Positions 46,566 through 54,283 of a DNA stretch of 64,000 nt are shown here, piece by piece. The DNA comes from an uncultured Paracoccaceae bacterium (GTDB taxonomy: Bacteria > Pseudomonadota > Alphaproteobacteria > Rhodobacterales > Rhodobacteraceae): contig OY288157.1 of NCBI GenBank assembly GCA_958439195.1, forward strand, positions 124,001 to 188,000, written 5' to 3'. Below the pieces are notes generated by a model that was given only the letters and a program-made list of their open reading frames with translations, made no database searches and was not told where the DNA came from. The position numbers were made by a program, and so were the translations under genes. Numbering within the stretch: the first letter of the stretch is position 1; every line of letters starts with the position of its first letter.

Positions 46566-47111
46566 TCAGTGATTGTCGCCTGACAGGAAACACTGCGCCC
46601 GTTGCATGGCCGATTGATCCTGCGCGATGTCGCCCACAGCATCGCCCACCCCATGCAGCGCGCCGCCCCAGGCCATGCCCAGCCAGGTGGCCGACCGCTT
46701 TACCATTTCCTCGACCGGTGTGGTGACGGTGGGGTCGGGATCGGCGCGGCTGGTGATCAGGAATATCCGTTTGCCTCGCACCCAATGCGCAAACCCCGTG
46801 TCCGGTGCATCCAGCCAGCCAGACCAATGATCAAGCAACAGCTTGGCCGGGGAAGGCAGCGCATACCAATAGACCGGCGCGACCAGAACGATGTCCGTGG
46901 CCGCCTGCATGGCCGCCATCACAGTGGCAAGCGTGCCGGTCGGGGCCACAAAACCGGGCCGCAGGTCACGGTAGGGTGGAAGCGGCGGATCGGTCAGGTC
47001 AAGCCAGACCTGTGCCTGAGGGTTTATCTTCGCAGCGGCGGCGCGCGCCAACGCAACCGAGTTGCCATCACGTCGGGCAGAGGAAAGCAGAAACAGGAAG
47101 GTCCGGTCCAT
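46566..47111 (-). CDS. NADPH-dependent FMN reductase-like flavodoxin-fold protein
   Basis: A 181-aa flavodoxin-fold protein. The phosphate-binding loop for FMN is FLLSSARRDGNSVALARAAA and the isoalloxazine-contacting segment is LVAPVYWYALPSPAKLLLDHW, both typical of NAD(P)H-dependent oxidoreductases of the FMN_red/flavodoxin-like group. The physiological substrate is unknown. The ATG at 47111 leaves the FMN loop at its normal place; the frame extends 12 codons further up without family support. Confidence 0.83.
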   Translation of the reverse strand: MDRTFLFLLSSARRDGNSVALARAAAAKINPQAQVWLDLTDPPLPPYRDLRPGFVAPTGTLATVMAAMQAATDIVLVAPVYWYALPSPAKLLLDHWSGWLDAPDTGFAHWVRGKRIFLITSRADPDPTVTTPVEEMVKRSATWLGMAWGGALHGVGDAVGDIAQDQSAMQRAQCFLSGDNH

Positions 47112-47300
47112 GACCGGCAGAGATGACAGACGCAGGTGAATTGACAAGAGGGCTATTCTGACAAGGGGGCTTCAACGGGGACAGGTGTGAAACCCCCTTG
47201 CCATTCCCGGCACCCAAGTGTTGGGGACAGATAGCGGCACCGGAATTCTATGGTGCGCGGGTCGGGGAGTGACGGCCCCGCCCGCGCCTGCCGCCTGCGA

Positions 47301-47858
47301 TTACATCGCGGGCAACAGAACCGTGTCGATCACATGGATCACGCCATTCGATTGCTTCACATCGGCAATCGTGACCGTGGCGACATTGCCCTGGCCGTCG
47401 GTGATCTTGACCGCATCGCCATCCATCGCGGCGGTGAATTCGCAGCCGCCCACGGTGCCGATCTTGTGCATGCCGCCGTCATCCGCGATCATCTTGACGA
47501 TGTCCGTCGACATGGCGTTTGCCGCAACGACGTGGCAGGTCAGGATCTTGGTCAACATGTCCTTGTTTTCCGGCAGCAGCAGCGTCTCAACCGTGCCAGC
47601 CGGCAGCTTGGCAAAGGCATCGTTGGTCGGCGCGAACACAGTGAACGGGCCTTCGCCTTGCAACGTGTCCACCAGACCGGCGGCCTGCACAGCAGCAACC
47701 AAAGTGGTGTGATCAGCCGAGTTCACGGCGTTTTCGACAATGTTCTTGTCCGAGAACATGGCCGCACCGCCGACCATCGGGTTTTCGCTGCCATCGCTGG
47801 CGGCCATTGCCGCGACGCTGGACAGAAGCAGCGCCGAAAGAGCAAAGCGAAGTTTCAT
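47301..47858 (-). CDS. Secreted fasciclin (FAS1) domain protein
   Basis: A 185-aa exported protein: signal peptide KLRFALSALLLSSVAAMAAS, then one FAS1 domain. The H1 box is GPFTVFAPTNDAFAKLPAG and the C-terminal H2-like box is NGVIHVIDTVLLPAM. Such small FAS1 proteins are thought to mediate adhesion or envelope contacts. It is the last gene after an ECF sigma factor and its anti-sigma factor, which echoes SigK-RskA of mycobacteria, whose targets include the fasciclin proteins MPT70/MPT83. Confidence 0.9.
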   Translation of the reverse strand: MKLRFALSALLLSSVAAMAASDGSENPMVGGAAMFSDKNIVENAVNSADHTTLVAAVQAAGLVDTLQGEGPFTVFAPTNDAFAKLPAGTVETLLLPENKDMLTKILTCHVVAANAMSTDIVKMIADDGGMHKIGTVGGCEFTAAMDGDAVKITDGQGNVATVTIADVKQSNGVIHVIDTVLLPAM

Positions 47859-47879
47859 GGTGTATCTCCCAAGGTTGAA

Positions 47880-47940
47880 GCAGCCTTTGCTGCCTTGCCC
47901 GGAAGTTACGCGGTGTGCGGGGCCAAAGTTTCAGCCCCGC
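47880..47940 (-). promoter_or_regulatory. Two hairpins in the fasciclin 5' leader
   Basis: In the 94-bp gap before the fasciclin gene, GCGGGGC/GCCCCGC (47917-47923 with 47934-47940, 10-nt loop) and GCAGC/GCTGC (47880-47884 with 47889-47893, 4-nt loop) form two stems. Neither is followed by a T-run. A candidate ECF-type promoter (GAAACT, 17 bp, GTAACT) overlaps the first stem. They may stabilise a separate fasciclin transcript or mark its start. Confidence 0.4.
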
Positions 47941-47952
47941 AAAATTCCTGCA

Positions 47953-48612
47953 TCACAGGTCTGTGATCACGCCTGCGGCCACCACCGGTCCGGTGGGTGC
48001 CCCGGTCGGCGATCCGCCTTCCGGTTCCACAGACACGGCCAGCGTCCATCCGGCAGGCGCTTCGGGATAGATGACAGCCAGGGTTTCGCCTTCCAGAAGG
48101 CCCAGCGAAACCGGGGCGGCATCCGGGGCGATGATCCACAATTGTTGCACCTGCCCCGCAGGTGCGGCGCTGCCTGCGACGCGGGTCACGGTCAGCGCCT
48201 GCCCATCAAAGCGCGCCTCAAAACGCAGGCTGGCATCGGTTTCGCCCAAGGTGGCCACAATCGGCGGGGGCGCGGCAGGCGCCAGCAGGACCACCGCGCC
48301 TATCACCACCGCGGCAGCGGTCAACGCCCCGGCCAGCCAGCCAAACAGCGGGCGCCGTGCCGGTTTCGCTGCCACCGGGAACAGCCGCGCCTCGATCCGC
48401 GGCAGCAGGTCGGGGGCTGGCACGTCGGCGTAATCATCGTTCAGCGGCGCAAGGCGGTTTTCCCAGGCCAGAACACGGGCGGCAAATGCAGTGTCATTCT
48501 TCAGCCGCGCTTCAACGGCGCTGCGGTCGGCCAACGACAACACGCCCAGCACGTATTCCGCGGCCAGCGCGTCATCTTCGTCCAGCGGCGAAAGGGGAAG
48601 ATCGTCGGTCAT
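47953..48612 (-). CDS. Anti-sigma factor, RskA/anti-sigma-K type
   Basis: A 219-aa membrane protein. The cytoplasmic N-terminal part (AAEYVLGVLSLADRSAVEAR and the WENRLAPLND segment) is the anti-sigma-K interaction region. A single membrane helix (LAGALTAAAVVIGAVVLL, about residues 100-118) follows, then an extracytoplasmic beta domain with the QQLWIIAPDAAPVSLGLL motif of the RskA family. It should hold the overlapping ECF sigma factor at the membrane until a signal releases it. Start and sigma stop overlap (ATGA), as usual for such pairs. Confidence 0.88.
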   Translation of the reverse strand: MTDDLPLSPLDEDDALAAEYVLGVLSLADRSAVEARLKNDTAFAARVLAWENRLAPLNDDYADVPAPDLLPRIEARLFPVAAKPARRPLFGWLAGALTAAAVVIGAVVLLAPAAPPPIVATLGETDASLRFEARFDGQALTVTRVAGSAAPAGQVQQLWIIAPDAAPVSLGLLEGETLAVIYPEAPAGWTLAVSVEPEGGSPTGAPTGPVVAAGVITDL

Positions 48613-49160
48613 GCTTCCATGCACTCCTTCAACCGAAGGAGGCTGCGGCGCAGCCATGTCCGCATCGTATTCAGCGGCACATCAAACCGGGCGGCCAGTT
48701 CGATATAGGACAGACCATTCAAATAGGCCCCGCGCACCGCTTCGGCGCGATCGGGTTCCAGTGTGGCGAAACATTCGGCAATCCGGCCGGCCTCGCCCAA
48801 CGCGATCAACCGGTTTTCGGCGGTGGGTGACGTGTCACGGACATGGTCCAGTTCATCGGCGCTGTCGCGCAGCGAATCGTCCGGGCGGGCGCGCAACCGA
48901 TCAATGGCGTGGTTCCGCGCGATGGCGATGAGCCAGGTCATGCCGCGCCCTTTCGTTGCGTCAAAGCGTCCGGCACGCAGCCAGATGCGGGTGAAAACCT
49001 CCTGAAGCGCGTCCTCTGCCTCAGCCCGATTGCCAAGTATACGCAAGAGCACGCCCAGAAGTTTCGACGCCGTCCGAGAATACACATCACGAAAGGCCGC
49101 ACGGTCCTGCGCGGCCACCCGGAAAAGAAGCTCTGCTACCGGGTCTTCTTCGGTCATCAT
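48609..49160 (-). CDS. ECF-type RNA polymerase sigma factor
   Basis: A 183-aa sigma-70 family factor with regions 2 and 4 only. Region 2 shows LFRVAAQDRAAFRDVYSRTA and AEDALQEVFTRIW; region 4 shows RAEAVRGAYLNGLSYIELAA followed by RFDVPLNTMRTWLRRSL. It resembles the SigK-like group that pairs with RskA anti-sigma factors. It lies 56 bp after the corrinoid activator gene on the same strand, so it may have its own promoter or be read through. Target genes probably include the fasciclin gene two positions downstream. Confidence 0.9.
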   Translation of the reverse strand: MMTEEDPVAELLFRVAAQDRAAFRDVYSRTASKLLGVLLRILGNRAEAEDALQEVFTRIWLRAGRFDATKGRGMTWLIAIARNHAIDRLRARPDDSLRDSADELDHVRDTSPTAENRLIALGEAGRIAECFATLEPDRAEAVRGAYLNGLSYIELAARFDVPLNTMRTWLRRSLLRLKECMEA

Positions 49161-49216
49161 CGTCCCGTTGTTCTGCCCGACGGTTGTAAGGCGTCAGCCG
49201 CAGAAGAAAAGTCTTT

Positions 49217-51286
49217 TCAACCGCGTCTGCGACGACGGCCTTCACCGCCCGACCCGTTGGCGTTGAAACTGACATCCGGCAGGGTGACGATGGCGTTCAA
49301 TTCCGGGAACGGATCGGTCGCATGCGGGATGGCGTTGGCATTGACAAAATGTTCCTGAAACCTTGGTTCGATCGCGGTTTCCACTTTGTGAATCTGATGC
49401 ACCGTCGCCTCGATCTGGTTGCGGGCCGCCACGCTGCACAGCGCAATCCGCGCGCCGGTTCCGGCAGCGTTGCCCGCGCTGGTCACACGGTCCAGCGGCA
49501 CATCCGGGATCATGCCCAGAACCATCGCATGTTTGGGGCTGATATGCGCGCCAAAGGCCCCGGCCAGCGTGACGCGGTCAACCTTTTCCACACCCATTTC
49601 ATCCATCAAAAGCCGCGCGCCCGCATAAAGCGCCGATTTGGCCAGTTGGATCGCCCGGATATCGCCCTGCGTCACCATGATGCGCGGCCCGCCATCAAGG
49701 CTGCCGTCATGCAACAGATAGCTGTGCGTGCGGCCTTCTGGCACACAGCGCCAGGTGCCGGTCTGTTCGGGGCTGCCGATCAGGCCGCCGGGGTCCAACA
49801 GGCCCGCCAGCCGCAACTCTGCCACCGCCTCGATGATCCCGGAACCGCAAATGCCGGTGATACCGGATGCTTTTGTCGCCTCGGCAAAGCCGGGATCGGT
49901 GGACCACAGGTCGGACCCGATCACCTTGAAACGGGGTTCCTTGGTGACAAGGTCAATCTCCACCCGCTCGATCGCGCCCGGCGCGGCGCGCTGCCCGCTG
50001 GAGATTTGCGCCCCCTCAAAGGCCGGGCCGGTGGGCGACGAACAGGCCAGAACCCGCGTGGAATTGCCCAAAAGGATCTCGGCATTCGTGCCGACATCGA
50101 CAATCAGGACCATGTCTTGCGATTTTCCCGGCTCTTCCGACAGGGCCACAGCGGCGGCATCCGCACCGACATGGCCCGCGATGCAGGGCAGGATATAGAC
50201 CCGAGCCGCCCGGTTCAGCGCCGCAAGGTCCAAATCGCGCGCATCAAGCGACAGGCTGCCCGATGTCGCAAGCGCAAAGGGCGCCTGGCCCAGTTCCACC
50301 GGATCAATCCCCAACAGCAAATGGTGCATCACGGGGTTGCAGACAAAGACCACCTCATAGATGGCCGCCGTGTCGATCCCGGCCTCGGCCGCGATGGTCA
50401 CGGCAAGCCCGTTGATCGCCTCGCGCACGGCGCGGGTCATTTCGACATCGCCGCCTGGGTTCATCATGGCATAGGACACCCGGCTCATCAGGTCTTCGCC
50501 AAAGCGGATCTGCGGGTTCATCAGGCCGGAGGAGGCCAGAACCGACCCATCCTTCAGATCGCACAGATGCGCGGCAATGGTGGTGGACCCAAGATCGATG
50601 GCCAGACCATAAAGCGCGCCGTCGTGAAAGCCGGGCCAGATGTCCAGAATGCGGGGCGTGCCGTCATGGTTGCCCTTGTGCAGCGCGACGGTCACCTTCC
50701 ATTCGCCCTTGCGCAGCACCGGCTGCAACCGCCGCATCAGCGCCAGATCGGCCGTCACATCTTCCACCTGCCACTGATCGCGCAGCGCGATGGCAAGCCG
50801 TTCGAAATCGCCGGTGGGTTCGTGCATGTCGGGTTCGGCCACCTCGACGTAAAGCAGGCGGGTGGCGGGGTCCATGATGATGTCACGCTGGGTGGCTGAC
50901 TTGCGGATCACCTGCTTGTGGACCTGCGATTCCGGTGGCACGTCGATCACCACATCGCCCATGACCCGCGCCTGGCAACCCAGACGGCGACCATCCAGCA
51001 TCCCGCGCTTGGACTTGTAGCGTTCCTCGACCGCGTTCCATTCGGTCAGCGCATCATCCGCGACAGTCACGCCATGTTTGGAAAAATCACCATAACTGGG
51101 CGTGATCTGGCATTTCGAACAGATGCCGCGCCCACCACAAACGGAATCAAGGTCCACACCCAATTGCCGCGCTGCCGTCAGCACAGGGGTTCCCAGCGGG
51201 AATCGCCCCCGTTTTCCCGACGGGGTAAAAATCACCAGCGCCTCATCAGCGGTGGTGGCAAATGCGGCTTGGGCTGCGGCGGTCAT
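49217..51286 (-). CDS. ASKHA-domain corrinoid reductive activator (RACo/RamA-like)
   Basis: A 689-aa protein that should reactivate Co(II) corrinoid to Co(I) using ATP. The N-terminal [2Fe-2S] domain has Cys50, Cys56, Cys59 and Cys104 (SVCGGRGICSKC and LGCQARV). A linker follows, then the DUF4445/ASKHA ATPase part: GLAIDLGSTTIAAHLCDL, VLIVDVGTNAEILLGN and GICGSGIIEAVAEL. The C-terminus carries a short basic tail, GGEGRRRRRG. Its start overlaps the cupin stop (ATGA). With the methyl-THF methyltransferase and MTHFR upstream this marks a corrinoid methyl-transfer pathway. Confidence 0.9.
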   Translation of the reverse strand: MTAAAQAAFATTADEALVIFTPSGKRGRFPLGTPVLTAARQLGVDLDSVCGGRGICSKCQITPSYGDFSKHGVTVADDALTEWNAVEERYKSKRGMLDGRRLGCQARVMGDVVIDVPPESQVHKQVIRKSATQRDIIMDPATRLLYVEVAEPDMHEPTGDFERLAIALRDQWQVEDVTADLALMRRLQPVLRKGEWKVTVALHKGNHDGTPRILDIWPGFHDGALYGLAIDLGSTTIAAHLCDLKDGSVLASSGLMNPQIRFGEDLMSRVSYAMMNPGGDVEMTRAVREAINGLAVTIAAEAGIDTAAIYEVVFVCNPVMHHLLLGIDPVELGQAPFALATSGSLSLDARDLDLAALNRAARVYILPCIAGHVGADAAAVALSEEPGKSQDMVLIVDVGTNAEILLGNSTRVLACSSPTGPAFEGAQISSGQRAAPGAIERVEIDLVTKEPRFKVIGSDLWSTDPGFAEATKASGITGICGSGIIEAVAELRLAGLLDPGGLIGSPEQTGTWRCVPEGRTHSYLLHDGSLDGGPRIMVTQGDIRAIQLAKSALYAGARLLMDEMGVEKVDRVTLAGAFGAHISPKHAMVLGMIPDVPLDRVTSAGNAAGTGARIALCSVAARNQIEATVHQIHKVETAIEPRFQEHFVNANAIPHATDPFPELNAIVTLPDVSFNANGSGGEGRRRRRG

Positions 51287-51681
51287 GCGGTCTGTCCCGT
51301 CTCGTGAAGGAAGCTGTAGCGGATTTCGTCAAAGGAGTCGGCGGCAAAGGTATAGAACCAACGCAGCGGTCCCGTCGCCTGCGGCACGCCATGCACGGCA
51401 CCTCCGGGGATGTAAAGCGCGACACCGGGGGCAAGCCTGTGGGGCGTGCCATCGATCAACACATCGCCTTCGCCATCAAGCCCGAAGTAAACCTCGGGCT
51501 GCGGGTGGGAATGCAGTGCGAAGGTGTCGCCCGCCGCCATCATCGCCACACCACAGGTGATTTCATCACTGTCGGTGGCGGGGGCGGAAAACAGCGTGCG
51601 AAAGCGGATGGTCCCGCGCGCGGGATCGTCCCAGCGTTCATCGGGCAGGGCGGCAAAGTCCACGACAGTGGCGGTGGGCAA
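51283..51681 (-). CDS. Cupin-domain protein in the corrinoid cluster
   Basis: A 132-aa single-cupin protein. The metal-binding motifs are complete: HSHPQPEVYFG (His57, His59, Glu63) and the second box PGGAVHGV (His97). No signal peptide. The fold alone does not show the reaction; related cupins include sugar isomerases, dioxygenases and DMSP lyases. Its stop overlaps the start of the corrinoid activator, and the gap to the CoA-transferase gene is 69 bp, so a role in the same pathway is plausible. Confidence 0.78.
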   Translation of the reverse strand: MPTATVVDFAALPDERWDDPARGTIRFRTLFSAPATDSDEITCGVAMMAAGDTFALHSHPQPEVYFGLDGEGDVLIDGTPHRLAPGVALYIPGGAVHGVPQATGPLRWFYTFAADSFDEIRYSFLHETGQTA

Positions 51682-51750
51682 GGGCGTTCTCCTGTTCGCA
51701 AGGCAATTTTAGGGCGCAGTCGGGCGGGTGCAATGCCGGTTAGCGGCAGG

Positions 51751-52905
51751 TCAGGCATCGCCTGCGTCAAGCCAGCGCAGGATTTCGTCACGGTGTTCAT
51801 CCAGCCGGGGCGCAGGACCGCGCGACACCGGGTCCGGCAGGGTGGACATCTTGATCGGATTGCCCGCCGCGGTAAAGCCTGGCCCGCCTGGTGCGGGCAT
51901 CACCGGCACGACCATGTTGCGCGCCAGAACCTGCGGATCGCGCATCGCTTCAAGCATCGTTTGCACCCGCCCAGTGGGCAGCCCCGCCGCGTCCAGAGCG
52001 GCGATCCAGTGGGAAACGGGGTGTTCCAATGTCACCGCTTCGATCAACCGCTTCAGCAGATGGACATTGTCACAGCGTGCGGCATTGGTGGCAAACCGCG
52101 GGTCATCCGCGACCGGCAGGTCAAGCACCGCACAAAGACGCGCAAACAAGGCATCATTGCCGGCGGCGATGACAAAGAACCCATCCGCTGCGCGATAGGT
52201 GGAAAATGGTGTGATCGTGGGATGGCGCGCCCCGGTGGGGCCGGGCGGATGGCCGGTTGCGGCGGTGATGGCCAGACTGTGTTCCTGAATCGCAATTTGC
52301 GCGTCCAGCATGGCGATGTCGATCTTTGCGCCTTCGCCGGTGTTTTCGCGGGCGAACAGGGCGGCCAGCACCCCCTGCGCCAGATACATGCCCGCCACAA
52401 TATCCCCGATAGAGGCACCCACCCGAACCGGAGGACCACCTTCTTCGCCAGTGATCGACATCACCCCACCCCGTGCCTGCACGACCATGTCATAGGCGGC
52501 CTTGTCCGCATCCGGGCCGCTATGGCCAAACCCCGATACCGCGCCATAGATCAGCCGGGGATGGCGGCGATGCAGCGCGTCCCAACCATAGCCCAGCCGG
52601 TCCATCACACCGGGGCGAAAGTTTTCCAGCAGGATGTCGGCACGCGCCACCAGACGGTCAAAAATCGCGCGGTCCGGCGCAGATTTCAGGTCCAGCGCGA
52701 TGGATTGCTTGCCTGCGTTCAGCGCCGCGAAATACCCGGATTGCCCATGAACAAAGGGGGGAAATGCGCGGGTGTCATCGCCCGTGCCGGGGCGTTCCAC
52801 CTTGATGACCCGCGCGCCCAGATCGGCCAGCGTCGTGGCACAAAAGGGCCCGGCAAGGACATGGGTCAGATCGAGGATGGTGACGCCGGACAACGGGGCG
52901 GTCAT
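51751..52905 (-). CDS. Class III CoA-transferase (CaiB/BaiF family)
   Basis: A 384-aa class III CoA-transferase. Visible landmarks are the N-terminal GVTILDLTHVLAGPFCATTL and ADLGARVIKVERPGTGD, and the catalytic Asp in KIDIAMLDAQIAI. Enzymes of this family move CoA between organic acids, with carnitine, oxalate and mesaconate types known; substrate cannot be told here. A carnitine-type role would fit a cluster for methylated amines, but that is inference. A folded repeat element lies between it and the upstream 74-aa gene. Confidence 0.9.
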   Translation of the reverse strand: MTAPLSGVTILDLTHVLAGPFCATTLADLGARVIKVERPGTGDDTRAFPPFVHGQSGYFAALNAGKQSIALDLKSAPDRAIFDRLVARADILLENFRPGVMDRLGYGWDALHRRHPRLIYGAVSGFGHSGPDADKAAYDMVVQARGGVMSITGEEGGPPVRVGASIGDIVAGMYLAQGVLAALFARENTGEGAKIDIAMLDAQIAIQEHSLAITAATGHPPGPTGARHPTITPFSTYRAADGFFVIAAGNDALFARLCAVLDLPVADDPRFATNAARCDNVHLLKRLIEAVTLEHPVSHWIAALDAAGLPTGRVQTMLEAMRDPQVLARNMVVPVMPAPGGPGFTAAGNPIKMSTLPDPVSRGPAPRLDEHRDEILRWLDAGDA

Positions 52906-52930
52906 GTCGGGTCTTTCTGGCTGAACTAGG

Positions 52931-53040
52931 TACTGTCAGACTACTGCACCTCAACGATTTTTCTGCGAAAAATCAAAGGTGCAGGACCTGAATTTTCGCA
53001 GAAAATCCGTTGGCCCTGCGGCCTCAGAACAGTAGGTGCA
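52931..53040. repeat. Self-complementary multi-hairpin repeat element
   Basis: A compact set of nested inverted repeats. CTGCACCT (52944-52951) pairs with AGGTGCAG (52977-52984) around an inner stem GATTTTT/AAAAATC (52956-52962 and 52968-52974) with loop CTGCG. A second arm, ATTTTC-GCA-GAAAAT (52992-53006), is itself a hairpin and also the reverse complement of the first arm's core. TACTGT (52931-52936) matches ACAGTA (53029-53034), and AGGTGCA recurs at 53034-53040. The right end overlaps the last codons of the 74-aa gene. Similar TTTTCTGCGAAAA-type motifs may be a repeat family in this lineage. Confidence 0.75.
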
Positions 53041-53248
53041 CCGGACCGGCATGGCAAACGACGATAAACTGATCCGCCGTCTGCAACAGATGAAACCCGC
53101 GCTGCCGCACTTCTGCGACGAAACGCTCGCGTCCGACTTCACGGTCAATCCAGGTGACATTACGCCGGATCACATGGCCATCGGCAGCCTTGGCCGAAAA
53201 GATCAGCCGGATCCAAGTGTCGGAGGATGTTGTGCGTAGCGTTTGCAT
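53024..53248 (-). CDS. Conserved small protein (74 aa) of unknown function
   Basis: The frame encodes 74 residues without signal or membrane segments. The core reads VTWIDREVGRERFVAEVRQR followed by GFHLLQTADQFIVVCHAGPV, which resembles a small Rhodobacteraceae protein often mis-titled as phosphoribosylanthranilate isomerase in databases, as far as I recall; it is far too short for TrpF. It lies 40 bp upstream-adjacent to the methyl-THF methyltransferase gene (same strand, after it), so it may belong to the one-carbon operon. Its final codons lie in the folded repeat element. Confidence 0.62.
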   Translation of the reverse strand: MQTLRTTSSDTWIRLIFSAKAADGHVIRRNVTWIDREVGRERFVAEVRQRGFHLLQTADQFIVVCHAGPVHLLF

Positions 53249-53287
53249 GGGGCGATTCTATCCGCCCCATGCTTTCGATTTGGTTAA

Positions 53288-54268
53288 TCAGGCACGGCCA
53301 CGCCGACCGCCGCGCCGACCACCGGCGGCTTGCGACGCCGCAGCCGAGGCTTCGGCAAAGGTCATGCCGCCTTCGACCGCTTCCAGCACCTTGGCAAAGC
53401 GGATCCATTCGCCGCCATTGGAATCGTGGTTCATCAGAAAGTTGGCGGCACGGATCGCCTCCATCTCCTGTTGGCGGACCGGGTTCATGATGGCGCTGGT
53501 CATCCCTGCGCCAATCGCCATAGGCAGGAAGGCCCCGTTGATGCCGTGCCGATGCGGCAGGCCAAAGCTGATGTTGGACGCGCCGCAGGTGGTGTTCACC
53601 CCCAGCTCGTCACGCAGGCGGCGCACCAGCGCGAAAACCTGCTGCCCCGCGCTCGCCATCGCGCCCACCGGCATGACCAGCGGATCAACCACGATGTCAT
53701 GCGCCGGAATGCCGAAATCCGCGGCGCGTTCGACGATCTTCTTTGCCACCGCAAAACGCACATCCGGATCGGGCGAAATGCCGGTGTCATCATTGGAAAT
53801 CGCCACGACCGGCACATTGTATTTCTTGACCAGCGGCAGGACCAGTTCCATCCGCTCTTCCTCACCTGTCACCGAATTCAGCAGCGGGCGGCCTTCGCAG
53901 GCGGCAAGCCCCGCCTCAAGCGCGGCAGGCACGGACGAATCGATGCACAAGGGCACATCGACCGTTTGCTGCACAATCTCGATCAGCGCCTTCATCAGCG
54001 GCGGCTCGACAAAGTTGTTGTCGGCATAGCGCGGATCCTGCGCCATCATGTTGGTAAAGACCGCGCCGGAATTCACGTCCAGAACCGTCGCCCCGCAGGC
54101 CACCTGTTCCAGCGCATCCCGGATGACGGTTTCAAAATTCCCCGCCTCCAGTTCCGCCGCCAGCTTCTTGCGCCCGGTCGGGTTGATGCGCTCACCGATC
54201 ACGCAGAACGGTTCGTCAAAGCCGATGATCACGGTTTTGGTTTTGGATTCAAGGACGGTACGGGTCAT
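53288..54268 (-). CDS. Methyltetrahydrofolate:corrinoid methyltransferase
   Basis: A 326-aa TIM-barrel pterin-binding protein of the MeTr/MtgA type. Family segments are FCVIGERINPTGRKKLAAEL, GATVLDVNSGAVFTN, PLCIDSSVPAALEAGL, and the NDDTGISPDPD and DIVVDPLVMPVG strands. It passes the methyl group from a methyl-corrinoid protein to tetrahydrofolate (or the reverse). The C-terminus has an unusual basic tail, GGRRGGRRGRA. Dihydropteroate synthase is excluded because of the MeTr-type GERINPTG start and the absence of the sulfa-binding loop pattern. MTHFR is encoded 16 bp upstream. Confidence 0.9.
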   Translation of the reverse strand: MTRTVLESKTKTVIIGFDEPFCVIGERINPTGRKKLAAELEAGNFETVIRDALEQVACGATVLDVNSGAVFTNMMAQDPRYADNNFVEPPLMKALIEIVQQTVDVPLCIDSSVPAALEAGLAACEGRPLLNSVTGEEERMELVLPLVKKYNVPVVAISNDDTGISPDPDVRFAVAKKIVERAADFGIPAHDIVVDPLVMPVGAMASAGQQVFALVRRLRDELGVNTTCGASNISFGLPHRHGINGAFLPMAIGAGMTSAIMNPVRQQEMEAIRAANFLMNHDSNGGEWIRFAKVLEAVEGGMTFAEASAAASQAAGGRRGGRRGRA

Positions 54269-54283
54269 CAGTAAACCTTCTGT

